The notes: generated from the letters alone by a model not told the origin. A DNA stretch of 24,002 nt from an uncultured Eubacteriales bacterium (GCA_900553025.1 USBT01000019.1:1-24002), one strand, 5' to 3'; positions 11,001 through 17,185 are shown, counted from the first letter of the stretch. A program made the numbers and translations.

Positions 11001-12201
11001 GAACTTCATAAACACCATTTGAATCAGGCTCAACTTTTTTCACAACCCATTCAATATTTTTGCCACTTCCCCTAATAATTCCAGTATTTTGTTTGAATTT
11101 AGGATAGCAGTATCCAACTAAAGGATTATCGGTATATTTTATATCCTTCCCAAGCAAATCCTTGTGTTCATTAAGTTTAAATGAATATGTCTTTCTCTTC
11201 ATATTCATTTCCAAAATTTGAGGTTCACTTTGCTCCTTGACTTCAAATACTGCGTCTTCGGCATCATAGCTTGTTTTTAGATTTTCTCCATTACTTGGAT
11301 CTACGGCTTTCAAAATATCAAGATCTGTTCCGGCATACCAATGATACTGTCCTGGCATCAGGTCATACTCCCTATATCCTCGACCATTTTCATCTACAGC
11401 ATATAGGACTGTTGGCTTTTGAATCCCTGCCTTGGCTTTTTTGCTATCAACCTTAAAATCTCCGGTGGTTATTACACCCATATTGTTTCTTGCCAAATAA
11501 GTATAAGGTGCCCGACCTGCTTTTTGGATATTATTTTCATTGATATATGCTTCGGATTTAAAAGTCACATCGTTTGCATATACCCTTACCTTTGTCGGCT
11601 TTACTTGTTTTTCAACAGTTACATTCTTTACGTCAAAATCAATGATTGAATCAATATTCTCATCCTCTTGCGTTTTTTCATTGAAGGTTTTAAAGAAGGC
11701 GTTTCCACCATTCTCATTTTTCTCTATGTAAAAATACCCGTTATTCATGCCCTTGAGGGTTTTCTTTGCTACAAATGTTAATTCGCAAAGTTTTCCAGCG
11801 GGAAGCTTTGTGTTTTTTCCATCATAATTATTCATGTAAAATGGAACACAGCCATCTGTTGCATCTTTGCCATTCTGAACTCTTGAATTTAAACCACCAA
11901 ATTGCATATATGGGGCATTAGATGTTTTGTTTTTTAGTTCAAAATAATCTTTTGAATAATAAATATCGAATTGATATGCAAAAACATCTTTTACATCCTT
12001 GTCTAATTCGAGAGTTACCTTTACTGTATCACCAGGTTCTATCTTTTTTTCACTTACATTCAGATTCACCTTAGGTGCCTGTCCACTATTTGACTGCCCA
12101 TCATCGGCAAATGCAATCGACGCCATGCTGGAAAAAGAGAAACTTAAAGTTACTAATAAAGACAATGTCAGAGTGAGTGCCTTACTTAATATTTTTTTCA
12201 T
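5041..12201 (-). CDS. Giant membrane-anchored surface protein with N-terminal cohesin domain
   Basis: The protein has 2386 residues. It starts with a signal peptide (1-33, cleavage near AFADDG). Residues ~40-193 read as a cohesin: APKVNLNVS, EPGDTVKVTLEL, FAYQFDIYYSKDYFEL, and LCELTFVAK before a final strand. Further on: an InlB B-repeat-like unit at ~620-697 (FNSNGGS...FMGWYKD...LYAKWKK); coiled FIVAR-like helices at ~803-882; Ig-like modules at ~1369-1452 and ~1587-1659; a second helical stretch at ~2022-2152 (AREAYDKLSDEQKAKV); and an X2-like beta module at ~2220-2317. The C-terminus has NTAD, one hydrophobic helix and KTKKQ, resembling a cell-wall sorting signal but without LPXTG. AAGAAGGTGATG is the ribosome binding site. 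It follows the dockerin gene by 15 bp, so it is probably that protein's surface scaffold. The cohesin call is by strand pattern and context and needs a profile search. Confidence 0.88.
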   Translation of the reverse strand: MKKILSKALTLTLSLLVTLSFSFSSMASIAFADDGQSNSGQAPKVNLNVSEKKIEPGDTVKVTLELDKDVKDVFAYQFDIYYSKDYFELKNKTSNAPYMQFGGLNSRVQNGKDATDGCVPFYMNNYDGKNTKLPAGKLCELTFVAKKTLKGMNNGYFYIEKNENGGNAFFKTFNEKTQEDENIDSIIDFDVKNVTVEKQVKPTKVRVYANDVTFKSEAYINENNIQKAGRAPYTYLARNNMGVITTGDFKVDSKKAKAGIQKPTVLYAVDENGRGYREYDLMPGQYHWYAGTDLDILKAVDPSNGENLKTSYDAEDAVFEVKEQSEPQILEMNMKRKTYSFKLNEHKDLLGKDIKYTDNPLVGYCYPKFKQNTGIIRGSGKNIEWVVKKVEPDSNGVYEVPRGCKLLIDFRESAKNLEQDGINYEITSSNIIFDTQAYGRDNKEKFTLKKNDAKGTMSDAIENAGFDPESETLYIGEIYNIHIISNDKNNPYPLNTQWSKVNSKIFNVFAQKKDQTNATKLNEIDEMIDSVLVDGEKAELIDNGEKAWNPNRYSYSLYIDKDKEKDIKLKVVTKPNYFVQQGLILEGKKPKLSVDMDGKRTYEIDKAVRDMRMTIYPTKGLKAIINFNSNGGSTPVPMEVEPNKAIKVSELPKPFYPDNEFMGWYKDQDLKEKWTDSDKMDFETLNITLYAKWKKKILNLGGGGSLYVSSSVGKAESLGRGGNNQITTIRVSDIPEGYKFKKLTSTYGSDPELELNKNYWIKEISDSSGNIKELFAYVIMNQKMISTDGADVIRLGVQMQNARNDLKAKIDEAEKELKNTNVSDDGKDVLVAEKWISQKEKDKLTDAIKKANAALEGQESGYIKAIEELDKEIKAFREAKKDGLRVDKYFVLKAIKNEIKFKQSGDLENNDVQYKTSEEIISKLPKTVLMTLKDEEGVDAGEREIPIKWEDSGKYDATKAGKYKFNAKFILPLDIKNSEKVSAPSVTVEVIDKPNYARPVDMAVYTTGSYSGDKKTYLIGDVDMGFMMSFDKSKKFYDFKDKLTKGYQLASANFEISLQDGYKATILSGSSQAEVSSTNPKGTVGTVPGDIITVTVKAPEEANERDSIYTLNLPSLRVLRPQMGIENYSQLGDSEKNEIPAKGKGDVPTFTYAGSNNDKSVSLGIRQSGLTFKGQPGKGKLVRLNGTAKNIEAQNVQDQLKFNFDIDTSKEKNIAEFIISDANGTEYPFKVELKKTPQDAKLEFKTIKMQDNNSHYFYRKENDVDFGVAVLPAKGVSGFSANVTANENCDLEVTAMGHSKGNYLSGGSSFFDEVRTKYTEITFKSASFGDSSKIATKTVPVQWSKKFMGWNDTVVKLRLKSEGELERGLNVGENTVLKVTGTRLDSEKKIQYQWYKSKTPDFDSGEPIDNATNDEYTPNTGKSGKTYYYCVAKSKNEDEVYSCIYTVWVNEKPSIKTIKLYGDSWENKLNQRNDIKDGDIIDIPEGTNSVRMRIKSDTAEKVSVNGTDSRKKSDFFEFKNIDTVDNETEITIGAVNAKDESLKTEIKIKLKKVKTIVGRPNIILNPENIVVDWKTANNSLFAMASIVPYMADPMGEIKAQWYSCDDKEKTNPVQIAGATDNQFTIPSDLNPEKDYYYFCRFTAQGYSEDTSVARVHVKYADLKPLDSKLKIVRKDGTGNYINKRDAEKHIANFGLQQTKGDIAKELQDNGQKVEIRWYITNSKTKEVIELKTGTLDATKINEEVISIDASKYEAGDYTIHMELKNSYEHKSPAQKVVYGPKQEVEKAYLEIVDEGKIPTYKEYKDLLAKMLIYRDGEKKGSVTGVGKLVDAVSAQTVPKYQFFSLKYSQNSIQNLVNNAQYVCSSEENFNRRSPNDIKSNYERMLEIKNELEGDDPEQKAVRGNKNSAPQQNVFKNLPEKIEGYVGDEIEVPVYRDENGKKEYYFIDPDSYLGFEGEKPLKYSYGKKRSGDMIAIDGEVIKLKSEEPIEFSVYLMASDGVNASKNSVQIAYVKFKEMPAEMKVVRLIDAIGEVTDTSGDAISKAREAYDKLSDEQKAKVNNYKTLTDAEEKFKTIQALNKEKQKAIKELAEYKNADDYRDAEKIQLKNLVEEGTLAINAASDIVGVNKALTDAKTKIDELKTDAELSGSDIVNKEVVIETDKKYIQGDEPDLSDAEIKIILTRRDGSKDELKVQKEDVVKYDVNTNTLTIEKDNETYTFKNALHFEDLKFLQGENQVYNHGDNSDISIVANGNIGAFIGVKVNGNFLEPMHYEKSEGSTIVKLKKTYLDTLGIGTHNITFAYKGGYEISTNLTVKEASVTPGQDEHQNDKLHGDTSENKNNVTTEQIKKRDTANTADANISQFIFLIFTLLGSLVTLLYVQKTKKQ

Positions 12202-12216
12202 GCTTCATCACCTTCT

Positions 12217-13449
12217 TTATTTTCTATCCACAGGGAACTTATCCAGTTCTCCATTCATATGCCTATACATCAAAGAGATATCTACAGAGTTTATTTTCTT
12301 ATCCCCATTTACATCCGATAATTTCTTTTGTTCATCGGATAAAGCACTTCCTGATATCCAATCAATAATTTTTTGAATATCAATTTTATTTATTTCTCCG
12401 TCTCCATTTACATCTCCTATATGCTGCTTTTCTGTATTACCATCTTTAACAGTAACTGTAGATACTGCTGGTGCAGCACAAGCCTCATCCGTACCAGCAG
12501 ATTTATCTGCACTTACAATATAGTACTTGCCTGTTTTCTTAAATGTATATGTATAGTCTCCCTTATTGCCTTCTATTGTTTCTAACTTATTCCACTTTGA
12601 ATCATATATTTCCACATTAAGATTCTCCACCTTATGTAGCTTATCATCATTTCCCTCTGTTACAGATTGTGTTCCTGATTTCAGTGTGGAAAACTTTAAA
12701 GGCTTATTAGTATTTGCATCATACGCATCTTTATCAAAAGCCGTAAAAAAGCCTCTTTGATAGAAAGTCCAATCCTTAAACATAGCAACATCTATAACAT
12801 CTCCATCAGAAAGAAGAATATAGTCTGAGGTAGACCCTACCCCTTTCGACATCAACGGATAAACGTGATTCCTATAGTACATAAGGTTTTCATCGTGACC
12901 CCAAAAATTCTGCATATAAAGAGATTTCGCTACTCCAGTTACTACTAAAGCCTTAAGATTATCCTCATAAGCCTCATTTCCCTCGATAGTTACTACGCCT
13001 TGTTTCCCTTCCTTGCCTAGAGGTGTATTTTCACCATTCATTTTAGATTCTGGGAGTCCTAGATAGTATTTCTGCAAAACATAAAGATAGGCGTGCAAAA
13101 GAGTTGGCCTTTTTACCACCTTATTATCTATATAATCAGGCGTATTTCCATTTGTATGATATCGCCTAAACTCCGCAAGTCCATAATCTCCTACATCAAA
13201 GTATGGTACTTCCACAGGAACTCTGCCTAATACAGTCTTTCCCTTGTCATTTCCTTTTAAAAGTTTTCCGTCCGAGGATATATTAAAGTACACCTTTACT
13301 TTTGCCTGAGGTGTCTCATCATACCCATATTGTTCTCCTGTAGTTGCATGAACAGGATTTACAAATAGTGAAAGAACAATCATTATCGTCATCATTAGAA
13401 TTGTGACAATCGAAATTATTCTTTTATCAAGTTTCTTGAAAAAAGTCAT
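12217..13449 (-). CDS. Secreted DUF4430 (transcobalamin C-like) protein with C-terminal type I dockerin
   Basis: The protein has 410 residues. I start at ATG 13449, where GGAGGGAGTAT provides a ribosome binding site; the longer frame to 13530 runs into a terminator hairpin. The signal peptide covers ~1-35 (TILMMTIMIVLSLFVNPVHA). The middle part has the pattern of DUF4430, the domain also found at the C-terminus of animal transcobalamin and intrinsic factor: TLLHAYLYVL, then NLMYYRNHVYPLMSKGVGS and DYILLSDGDVIDVAMF near 188-223. A beta domain follows at ~250-335. Residues ~342-410 are a dockerin with two EF-like calcium loops, DVNGDGEINKID and DVNGDKKINSVD. It is first in an operon with a cohesin protein and lies behind a B12 riboswitch. 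I infer corrinoid binding at the cell surface; binding itself is not shown by the sequence. Confidence 0.9.
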   Translation of the reverse strand: MTFFKKLDKRIISIVTILMMTIMIVLSLFVNPVHATTGEQYGYDETPQAKVKVYFNISSDGKLLKGNDKGKTVLGRVPVEVPYFDVGDYGLAEFRRYHTNGNTPDYIDNKVVKRPTLLHAYLYVLQKYYLGLPESKMNGENTPLGKEGKQGVVTIEGNEAYEDNLKALVVTGVAKSLYMQNFWGHDENLMYYRNHVYPLMSKGVGSTSDYILLSDGDVIDVAMFKDWTFYQRGFFTAFDKDAYDANTNKPLKFSTLKSGTQSVTEGNDDKLHKVENLNVEIYDSKWNKLETIEGNKGDYTYTFKKTGKYYIVSADKSAGTDEACAAPAVSTVTVKDGNTEKQHIGDVNGDGEINKIDIQKIIDWISGSALSDEQKKLSDVNGDKKINSVDISLMYRHMNGELDKFPVDRK

Positions 13450-13471
13450 ATACTCCCTCCTTTTTTCCAAT

Positions 13472-13513
13472 AAAAAATGCTTCCTGCCGATTCCAAAAGA
13501 AACCACAAGAAGC
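13472..13513 (-). terminator. Terminator before the dockerin gene, likely riboswitch expression platform
   Basis: On the minus strand, GCTTCTTG (13513-13506) pairs with CAGGAAGC (13486-13479) over 8 bp with one G-U. The inner stem is imperfect and the loop is T-rich; ATTTTTTATT follows the stem. The T run ends about 20 nt before the start codon, so a transcript stopping here would carry only the B12 riboswitch leader. Control by B12 is inferred; the antiterminator pairing was not worked out. Confidence 0.65.
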
Positions 13514-13658
13514 CCTAATACTCGATTCATTTCAAATTTCTAAAAATAATAACTGCAATAAGACAATTCATATTTGCGTGCTTGGCAATCAATCGTATAG
13601 CTACCGATTATATCTTGCACATTTTCATCATCATGATTAAATCTTTAGAAATAAATCT

Positions 13659-13866
13659 GTGAATAAGTCTCCTGACTATGCTTCTTAGCATTTCACGCCT
13701 TCTCACTATGGCTATTGTTTCACCATAGCAATGCCTAACATGTGATTTGCTCCACAATACAGTTTGCCCTATCCATGTAACACTTCGTAACATGAATAAT
13801 AGGCAAGTACACTTGCTAAAAATTCCCACATTTAAAGCTATACTCTGTGTGTTCCTTTGGATTCAC
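13659..13866 (-). promoter_or_regulatory. Cobalamin (B12) riboswitch aptamer
   Basis: Read on the minus strand, conserved cobalamin-aptamer blocks occur in the right order. GCAAACTGTATTGTGGAGCAAA matches the usual GCnACUGU...GGAGCAAA block. CCATAGTGAGAAGGCG matches the GCCACUG/GGAAGGC region. AAGCATAGTCAGGAGAC (core at 13677-13667) is the B12 box. The two ends close with a 6-bp P1 helix: GTGAAT at 13866-13861 pairs with ATTCAC at 13664-13659. Hairpins are visible inside, CTATGG...CCATAG and CATGT...ACATG. A promoter lies about 20 bp upstream and the dockerin/cohesin operon follows. Such riboswitches normally turn expression off when adenosyl- or methylcobalamin is plentiful. No B12 synthesis or Btu transporter gene lies nearby. 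Confidence 0.88.
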
Positions 13867-13886
13867 TTATTATATTTTCTATGTAA

Positions 13887-13915
13887 ATTATATATGCAAG
13901 ATATGTAGAGTACAA
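13887..13915 (-). promoter_or_regulatory. Promoter of the riboswitch/dockerin/cohesin operon
   Basis: TTGTAC (13915-13910), a 17-bp spacer, then a perfect TATAAT (13892-13887). The predicted transcription start near 13880 gives a leader of about 430 nt containing the riboswitch and the terminator. The 620-bp gap between the dockerin gene and the next lipoprotein gene is fully explained by this promoter, the leader and the lipoprotein terminator. Confidence 0.75.
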
Positions 13916-13994
13916 CCCCCCACATTTTTTTAAAATTTTTTGTTTTTTCTTCACAATATTTATATTTTGTTTTGCAATGAAACTGCCAATGCAC

Positions 13995-14036
13995 GCAAAA
14001 AAACCGTTGCAGTTCAAAAGAAACTATACAACGGTT
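13995..14036 (-). terminator. Terminator of the lipoprotein gene
   Basis: On the minus strand, AAACCGTTG and CAACGGTTT pair perfectly, with partial inner pairing of GTTTC-type sequence and a run of seven T after the stem. It lies 33 bp past the lipoprotein stop. Confidence 0.85.
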
Positions 14037-14069
14037 TAATTAACATGTTCAACCAATATGCATTGTTAT

Positions 14070-14705
14070 TTATTTACTCTGTTGCTGAGAATTGTTTGAA
14101 CGCTGAGCCTGCTGTGTCAAATATCCTCCCATAAGCGCATCTTGGAATTCAAAGTTACTGTTTACATCTATAACCTTCCACGCTTCCTTTTTCTTATTGT
14201 AGGTCAGCTTTAGTTTCGCCTTATTTTTGATATTCTTGTCTGTTTTGTCGAATTCCTTCTTCATTTCCTTATCAATGGTTTCATTTAGCTTGTCTTCCTT
14301 CATGGCTTTGAGCTTTCCAAGATTCTTAGTGAAATAAGTATTCATATTCTGAGTTACTTTTACAAAATCATATGTAGTTATCTCCACTGTTGCCTCTGCC
14401 TCTTTGCCTTTTTTAACTTCCTTAGCTTTGATAACTTTAAATTCAAAATCCTTCATTCTATTGAACTGCTCTTGTGGACTTTTTTCAAAATTTTTCTTGA
14501 GTTGTTTCTTCTCGTCATCTGAAAGCTTGCGACCTGATATTTGCTCCTGCCATTTGATAACATCGCCTTTTTGCAAATCTTTCAAGTATGCTTCTGTCGC
14601 TCCCTCTGGAGTTTTGGTATCAGTACCACATGCTGATAATCCAATTACCATGCACAAAACAATTGCAACACCCAATATTTTACTAAATCTCTTATTCATC
14701 TTCAT
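14070..14705 (-). CDS. Putative lipoprotein, DUF5105/DUF4878-like
   Basis: The protein has 211 residues from ATG 14705, chosen because GAAGGAGAA lies 6 nt upstream; the longer frame extends into the promoter. A basic start and hydrophobic helix lead to the lipobox LSAC, with Cys26 as the acylation site, so it should be tethered to the outer face of the membrane. The mature part begins TPEGATEAYLKDLQKGD, typical of NTF2-like lipoproteins (DUF5105/DUF4878) that carry one small alpha-beta domain, and ends with a beta segment AWKVIDVNSNFEFQDALMGG. A glutamine-rich tail closes it. No substrate can be named. It is divergent from the EamA transporter and shares a repeat-containing promoter region with it. 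Confidence 0.87.
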   Translation of the reverse strand: MKMNKRFSKILGVAIVLCMVIGLSACGTDTKTPEGATEAYLKDLQKGDVIKWQEQISGRKLSDDEKKQLKKNFEKSPQEQFNRMKDFEFKVIKAKEVKKGKEAEATVEITTYDFVKVTQNMNTYFTKNLGKLKAMKEDKLNETIDKEMKKEFDKTDKNIKNKAKLKLTYNKKKEAWKVIDVNSNFEFQDALMGGYLTQQAQRSNNSQQQSK

Positions 14706-14739
14706 CAAAAATTCTCCTTCACTATAAATCAACATGATT

Positions 14740-14768
14740 ATTATACATCCTACGTTCAACGCTTGCAA
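14740..14768 (-). promoter_or_regulatory. Promoter of the lipoprotein gene
   Basis: TTGCAA (14768-14763), 17 bp, then TATAAT (14745-14740) on the minus strand. The -35 lies inside the first copy of a 23-bp direct repeat. TTGCAA is its own reverse complement, so the same box can serve either strand. Confidence 0.7.
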
Positions 14769-14801
14769 GATTAAAAGAGTTCAACGCTTGCAAGATTAAA
14801 A
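14754..14801. repeat. 23-bp perfect direct repeat in the divergent promoter region
   Basis: Positions 14754-14776 and 14779-14801 are identical over 23 bp with a 25-bp period. Each copy carries the self-complementary box TTGCAA. Copy 1 supplies the -35 of the lipoprotein promoter and copy 2 the -35 of the transporter promoter. A tandem duplication creating or co-ordinating two promoters fits best; an operator for a shared regulator is possible. Confidence 0.85.
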
Positions 14802-14815
14802 CAATGTTATATAAT
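14788..14815 (+). promoter_or_regulatory. Promoter of the EamA transporter gene, probably giving a leaderless mRNA
   Basis: TTGCAA (14788-14793), 16 bp, then TATAAT (14810-14815). A start site 6-8 bp after the -10 box falls on the ATG at 14822, and there is no ribosome binding site before that ATG. Confidence 0.65.
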
Positions 14816-14821
14816 AGTCTC

Positions 14822-15754
14822 ATGATTACAGATAATATTAACAATATATCACAAAAATATAACTTAAAAGCTATATTATCAATGATGCTATCATCAGCGT
14901 CCTTTGTCGCAATGGCAACGATGGTTAAGCTTTCAGGGTCAAACATACCTCTAATGCAACAAGTATTCTTTCGTAATCTTGTCATGCTCATATTTGCAGG
15001 TATCGTCATTCATCAACAAGGCATCAGTCTGAGGGTTAAACCTGTTCACCGCCCAGTTCTTGCGATAAGGTGCATCTTTGGATTTCTTGGTGTTATATGT
15101 GTTTTTTATGCCAGCAATCATCTATATCTTGCAGATGCCCAAATTCTTCAAAAACTCAATCCTTTTTTTGTTATGTTCTGGGCTGTAACTCTACTAAAAG
15201 AATCTGTGAATTGGCAAAGAATTCTGAGCATAATATTAGGCTTCATAGGTGCTGTAATAGTAATAAATCCAACTGGGAATCTCGAACTGGTTCAGGTTGA
15301 TAACTCCGCAATATTAGGCGAAAGCAGTTTTTCTCTCATATTCCCTTTCCTAGTCGGAATTGCAGCTGCATTCTTTGGAGGTACTGCATATGCAATGGTC
15401 GGTAAACTTGCTGGCTCAATTAAAGGAATGGTAATAATATTCTATTTTTCCTTATTTTCAATGATTTGTTCAGCATTTTTCATCCCTTTTCACTGGGTTT
15501 CTCCAGATTTTGAATCGTGGATATATTTAATTCTAATAGGTGTATTCGCCGCTAGCGGACAATACTTCCTAACGAAAGCCTACTTGTCGGGTAAAGCGAG
15601 TTCTGTTACCGTATTTGATTATACAGGTGTCATATTGTCGCCTCTGGTAGGTATGATTATCTTTGGCGAAAATCTGAAGTTGACTACTCTTATAGGCATG
15701 GCAGTAATTATTGGAAGTGGTATTTGGGCTATAAGTCTTAATAAACGAAAATAA
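14822..15754 (+). CDS. EamA/DMT-family transporter
   Basis: The 310-residue protein has ten predicted membrane helices in two similar halves, the usual build of EamA (drug/metabolite transporter) permeases in the cytoplasmic membrane. Family marks include the short N-terminal part before helix 1, RCIFGFLGVICVFYASNHLYLADAQILQKLNPFF in the first half (read at 15068-15168), and the second-half equivalent GKASSVTVFDYTGVILSPLVGMIIFGE. The substrate cannot be told. I start at ATG 14822 rather than 14804 because the upstream ATG overlaps the -10 box and would not be in the mRNA. It converges with the SNase-like gene, and the two stops share an AT-only terminator. Confidence 0.9.
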   Translation: MITDNINNISQKYNLKAILSMMLSSASFVAMATMVKLSGSNIPLMQQVFFRNLVMLIFAGIVIHQQGISLRVKPVHRPVLAIRCIFGFLGVICVFYASNHLYLADAQILQKLNPFFVMFWAVTLLKESVNWQRILSIILGFIGAVIVINPTGNLELVQVDNSAILGESSFSLIFPFLVGIAAAFFGGTAYAMVGKLAGSIKGMVIIFYFSLFSMICSAFFIPFHWVSPDFESWIYLILIGVFAASGQYFLTKAYLSGKASSVTVFDYTGVILSPLVGMIIFGENLKLTTLIGMAVIIGSGIWAISLNKRK

Positions 15755-15797
15755 TTATTAATATTTACTTTTAATAGTTGCTTTTAATAATTATTTT
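15748..15797. terminator. AT-only bidirectional terminator overlapping two stop codons
   Basis: AAAATAATTATTAA (15748-15761) and its exact complement TTAATAATTATTTT (15784-15797) form a 14-bp stem over a 22-nt loop. The left arm contains the EamA stop and the right arm contains the nuclease stop. Weak A-T pairing makes its strength uncertain. Confidence 0.55.
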
Positions 15798-16323
15798 GTC
15801 TTTCAGCCTCAATCTTTTTAAAATCATCTACATACTTCACATTTGGGGGAATAGTCATTAGTTCTGCCAATCCCTCCTCCAGAAGAGTTTTGTTGAACAT
15901 CTTATCATCTAAATATACATATGCGAGCACTCTTCCATATTTATCTCGCTCCTGAACATCGGTTTCAAGAGTAACATACTTGCCCTCAAGATTATCCTTT
16001 GTATACTTGCTTGCTATCTTTCCCATAGGAGTATTCCTTGACTTGTCAGGATGGACACTTTCCGGTGTGTCTATACCAATCATCCTGACTTTTTCTTTCT
16101 TTCCGTCCATAAGAACTACAATCGTATCCCCATCTACAACTCTATCACAATAGACCTTACCACTCTCAATCGAGGATGACTTCTCATCCAGCCGTTCAGG
16201 TATCAAGCCTTTAGGAATAATCCCATTATCTTTCCCATATGTTATTGCAACAACTACAGCTAATGTGATTATAATTGATATTACTTTGTTCTTATTGCTT
16301 CTACTTCTACGTCCTTTTGCCAT
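15784..16323 (-). CDS. Membrane-anchored thermonuclease-like (SNase) protein
   Basis: The protein has 179 residues. A basic N-terminus (KGRRSRSNKNK) and one hydrophobic helix (~14-29) suggest a signal anchor or signal peptide, placing the nuclease outside. The SNase domain spans ~55-175 and keeps the staphylococcal active-site pattern: the DGDT metal site (D64, D66), RMIGIDTPE (R80, D85, E88) and DKYGR (R131). The family cleaves DNA and RNA with calcium. The C-terminus stops soon after FKKIEAE, slightly shorter than relatives that end near a conserved GLW. Thirty base pairs separate it from tatD, so the two are likely co-transcribed. Confidence 0.9.
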   Translation of the reverse strand: MAKGRRSRSNKNKVISIIITLAVVVAITYGKDNGIIPKGLIPERLDEKSSSIESGKVYCDRVVDGDTIVVLMDGKKEKVRMIGIDTPESVHPDKSRNTPMGKIASKYTKDNLEGKYVTLETDVQERDKYGRVLAYVYLDDKMFNKTLLEEGLAELMTIPPNVKYVDDFKKIEAERQNNY

Positions 16324-16353
16324 ATAAATTCCTGAGTATAAAGATTTAATGTT

Positions 16354-17184
16354 CTATTTTATGTTGAAAAAATTCTTAGCATTTTCACAAGTTATACTTG
16401 CAACTTCTTTATAGTCCATGCCTTTAATAACAGCCATTCTTCTTACCGTATGTTCTACATATGGCGATTTATTTGGCTTACCTCTGAATGGTTCTGGTGT
16501 CAAATACGGTGAATCTGTCTCAACCAATAAATATTCAATAGGAATCTGCTTCACTACTTCTACGCTTTTTTTGTTATTCTTATATGTCAAAGGACCAGCC
16601 ATCGAAATAGTCCCACCAAGTTTAACATATTCCATGCCTTGCTCTACACCACCAGAGTAGCAATGCAAAAGAACGCGTGCATCAGAAACCTGACTCCCAT
16701 CACTCAAAGTTCTTTCCGGGAACCATCCCTTTCTCTCATCTGTAAAGGCGCCCTCTTCAATAAGGATGTCCATTGTATCCTTTGCAGCTTCACGTGAATG
16801 TATTACTATTGGCATCTTAAGTTTGTTTGCAAGTCGAATCTGCTCTCTAAACCACTTTTGCTGCTCATCCTTAGGACTGTGCATGTAATGATAGTCAAGG
16901 CCTATCTCACCAATAGCTTGAACCTTTCCCTTCTTGGCAAGCCCTTCTATCAATGAAATCTCCATTTCATCGATATCTGAAACCTCATGTGGGTGAATAC
17001 CAACAACGGCATAACACCATTCATTTTCACTTGCATCCTTAACAGACTGTAGCGAAGATGCTAGATCGCATCCCACATCCATAACATACGAAACGTTAGA
17101 ATTATTTATTTCTTCAATTAGTTTTTTTCTGTCCTCGTCAGTGTATTTCTCGAAATTTATATGTGCATGCGAATCGAATAAAAT
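16354..17184 (-). CDS. tatD: TatD-family metal-dependent deoxyribonuclease, apparent ATT start
   Basis: The protein has 276 residues if started at ATT 17184. The first ATG in frame (17082) would remove the metal-binding DSHAH at residues 4-8, which every active TatD needs. From ATT the N-terminus reads (M)LFDSHAHINFEKYTDED, the normal family start, and GGGAGGTGA lies 9 nt upstream. Other ligands are present: GEIGLDYHY, PIVIHSRE, LLHCYSGG and VETDSPYL. TatD enzymes are cytoplasmic 3'-5' nucleases or deacylase-like hydrolases with a TIM barrel. An in-frame ATG at 17208 is blocked by TGA at 17191-17189, so an upstream start would need read-through. A sequencing error at the start codon is the main alternative. 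It follows metG, a common arrangement in Firmicutes. Confidence 0.92.
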   Translation of the reverse strand: MLFDSHAHINFEKYTDEDRKKLIEEINNSNVSYVMDVGCDLASSLQSVKDASENEWCYAVVGIHPHEVSDIDEMEISLIEGLAKKGKVQAIGEIGLDYHYMHSPKDEQQKWFREQIRLANKLKMPIVIHSREAAKDTMDILIEEGAFTDERKGWFPERTLSDGSQVSDARVLLHCYSGGVEQGMEYVKLGGTISMAGPLTYKNNKKSVEVVKQIPIEYLLVETDSPYLTPEPFRGKPNKSPYVEHTVRRMAVIKGMDYKEVASITCENAKNFFNIK

Positions 17185-17185
17185 T

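Noticed and set aside
5041..12201. Reading the large surface protein as a cellulosomal scaffoldin.
   Set aside because: Only one cohesin-like module is visible, no carbohydrate-binding module of type 3 is evident, and no cellulase or other dockerin enzyme is nearby.
13450..13530. 27-residue N-terminal extension of the dockerin protein.
   Set aside because: It would start before the terminator hairpin and lacks a ribosome binding site; ATG 13449 has a strong one and begins a normal signal peptide.
13608..13829. 73-residue minus-strand frame inside the dockerin leader.
   Set aside because: It is the translation of the B12 riboswitch; no ribosome binding site and no coding character.
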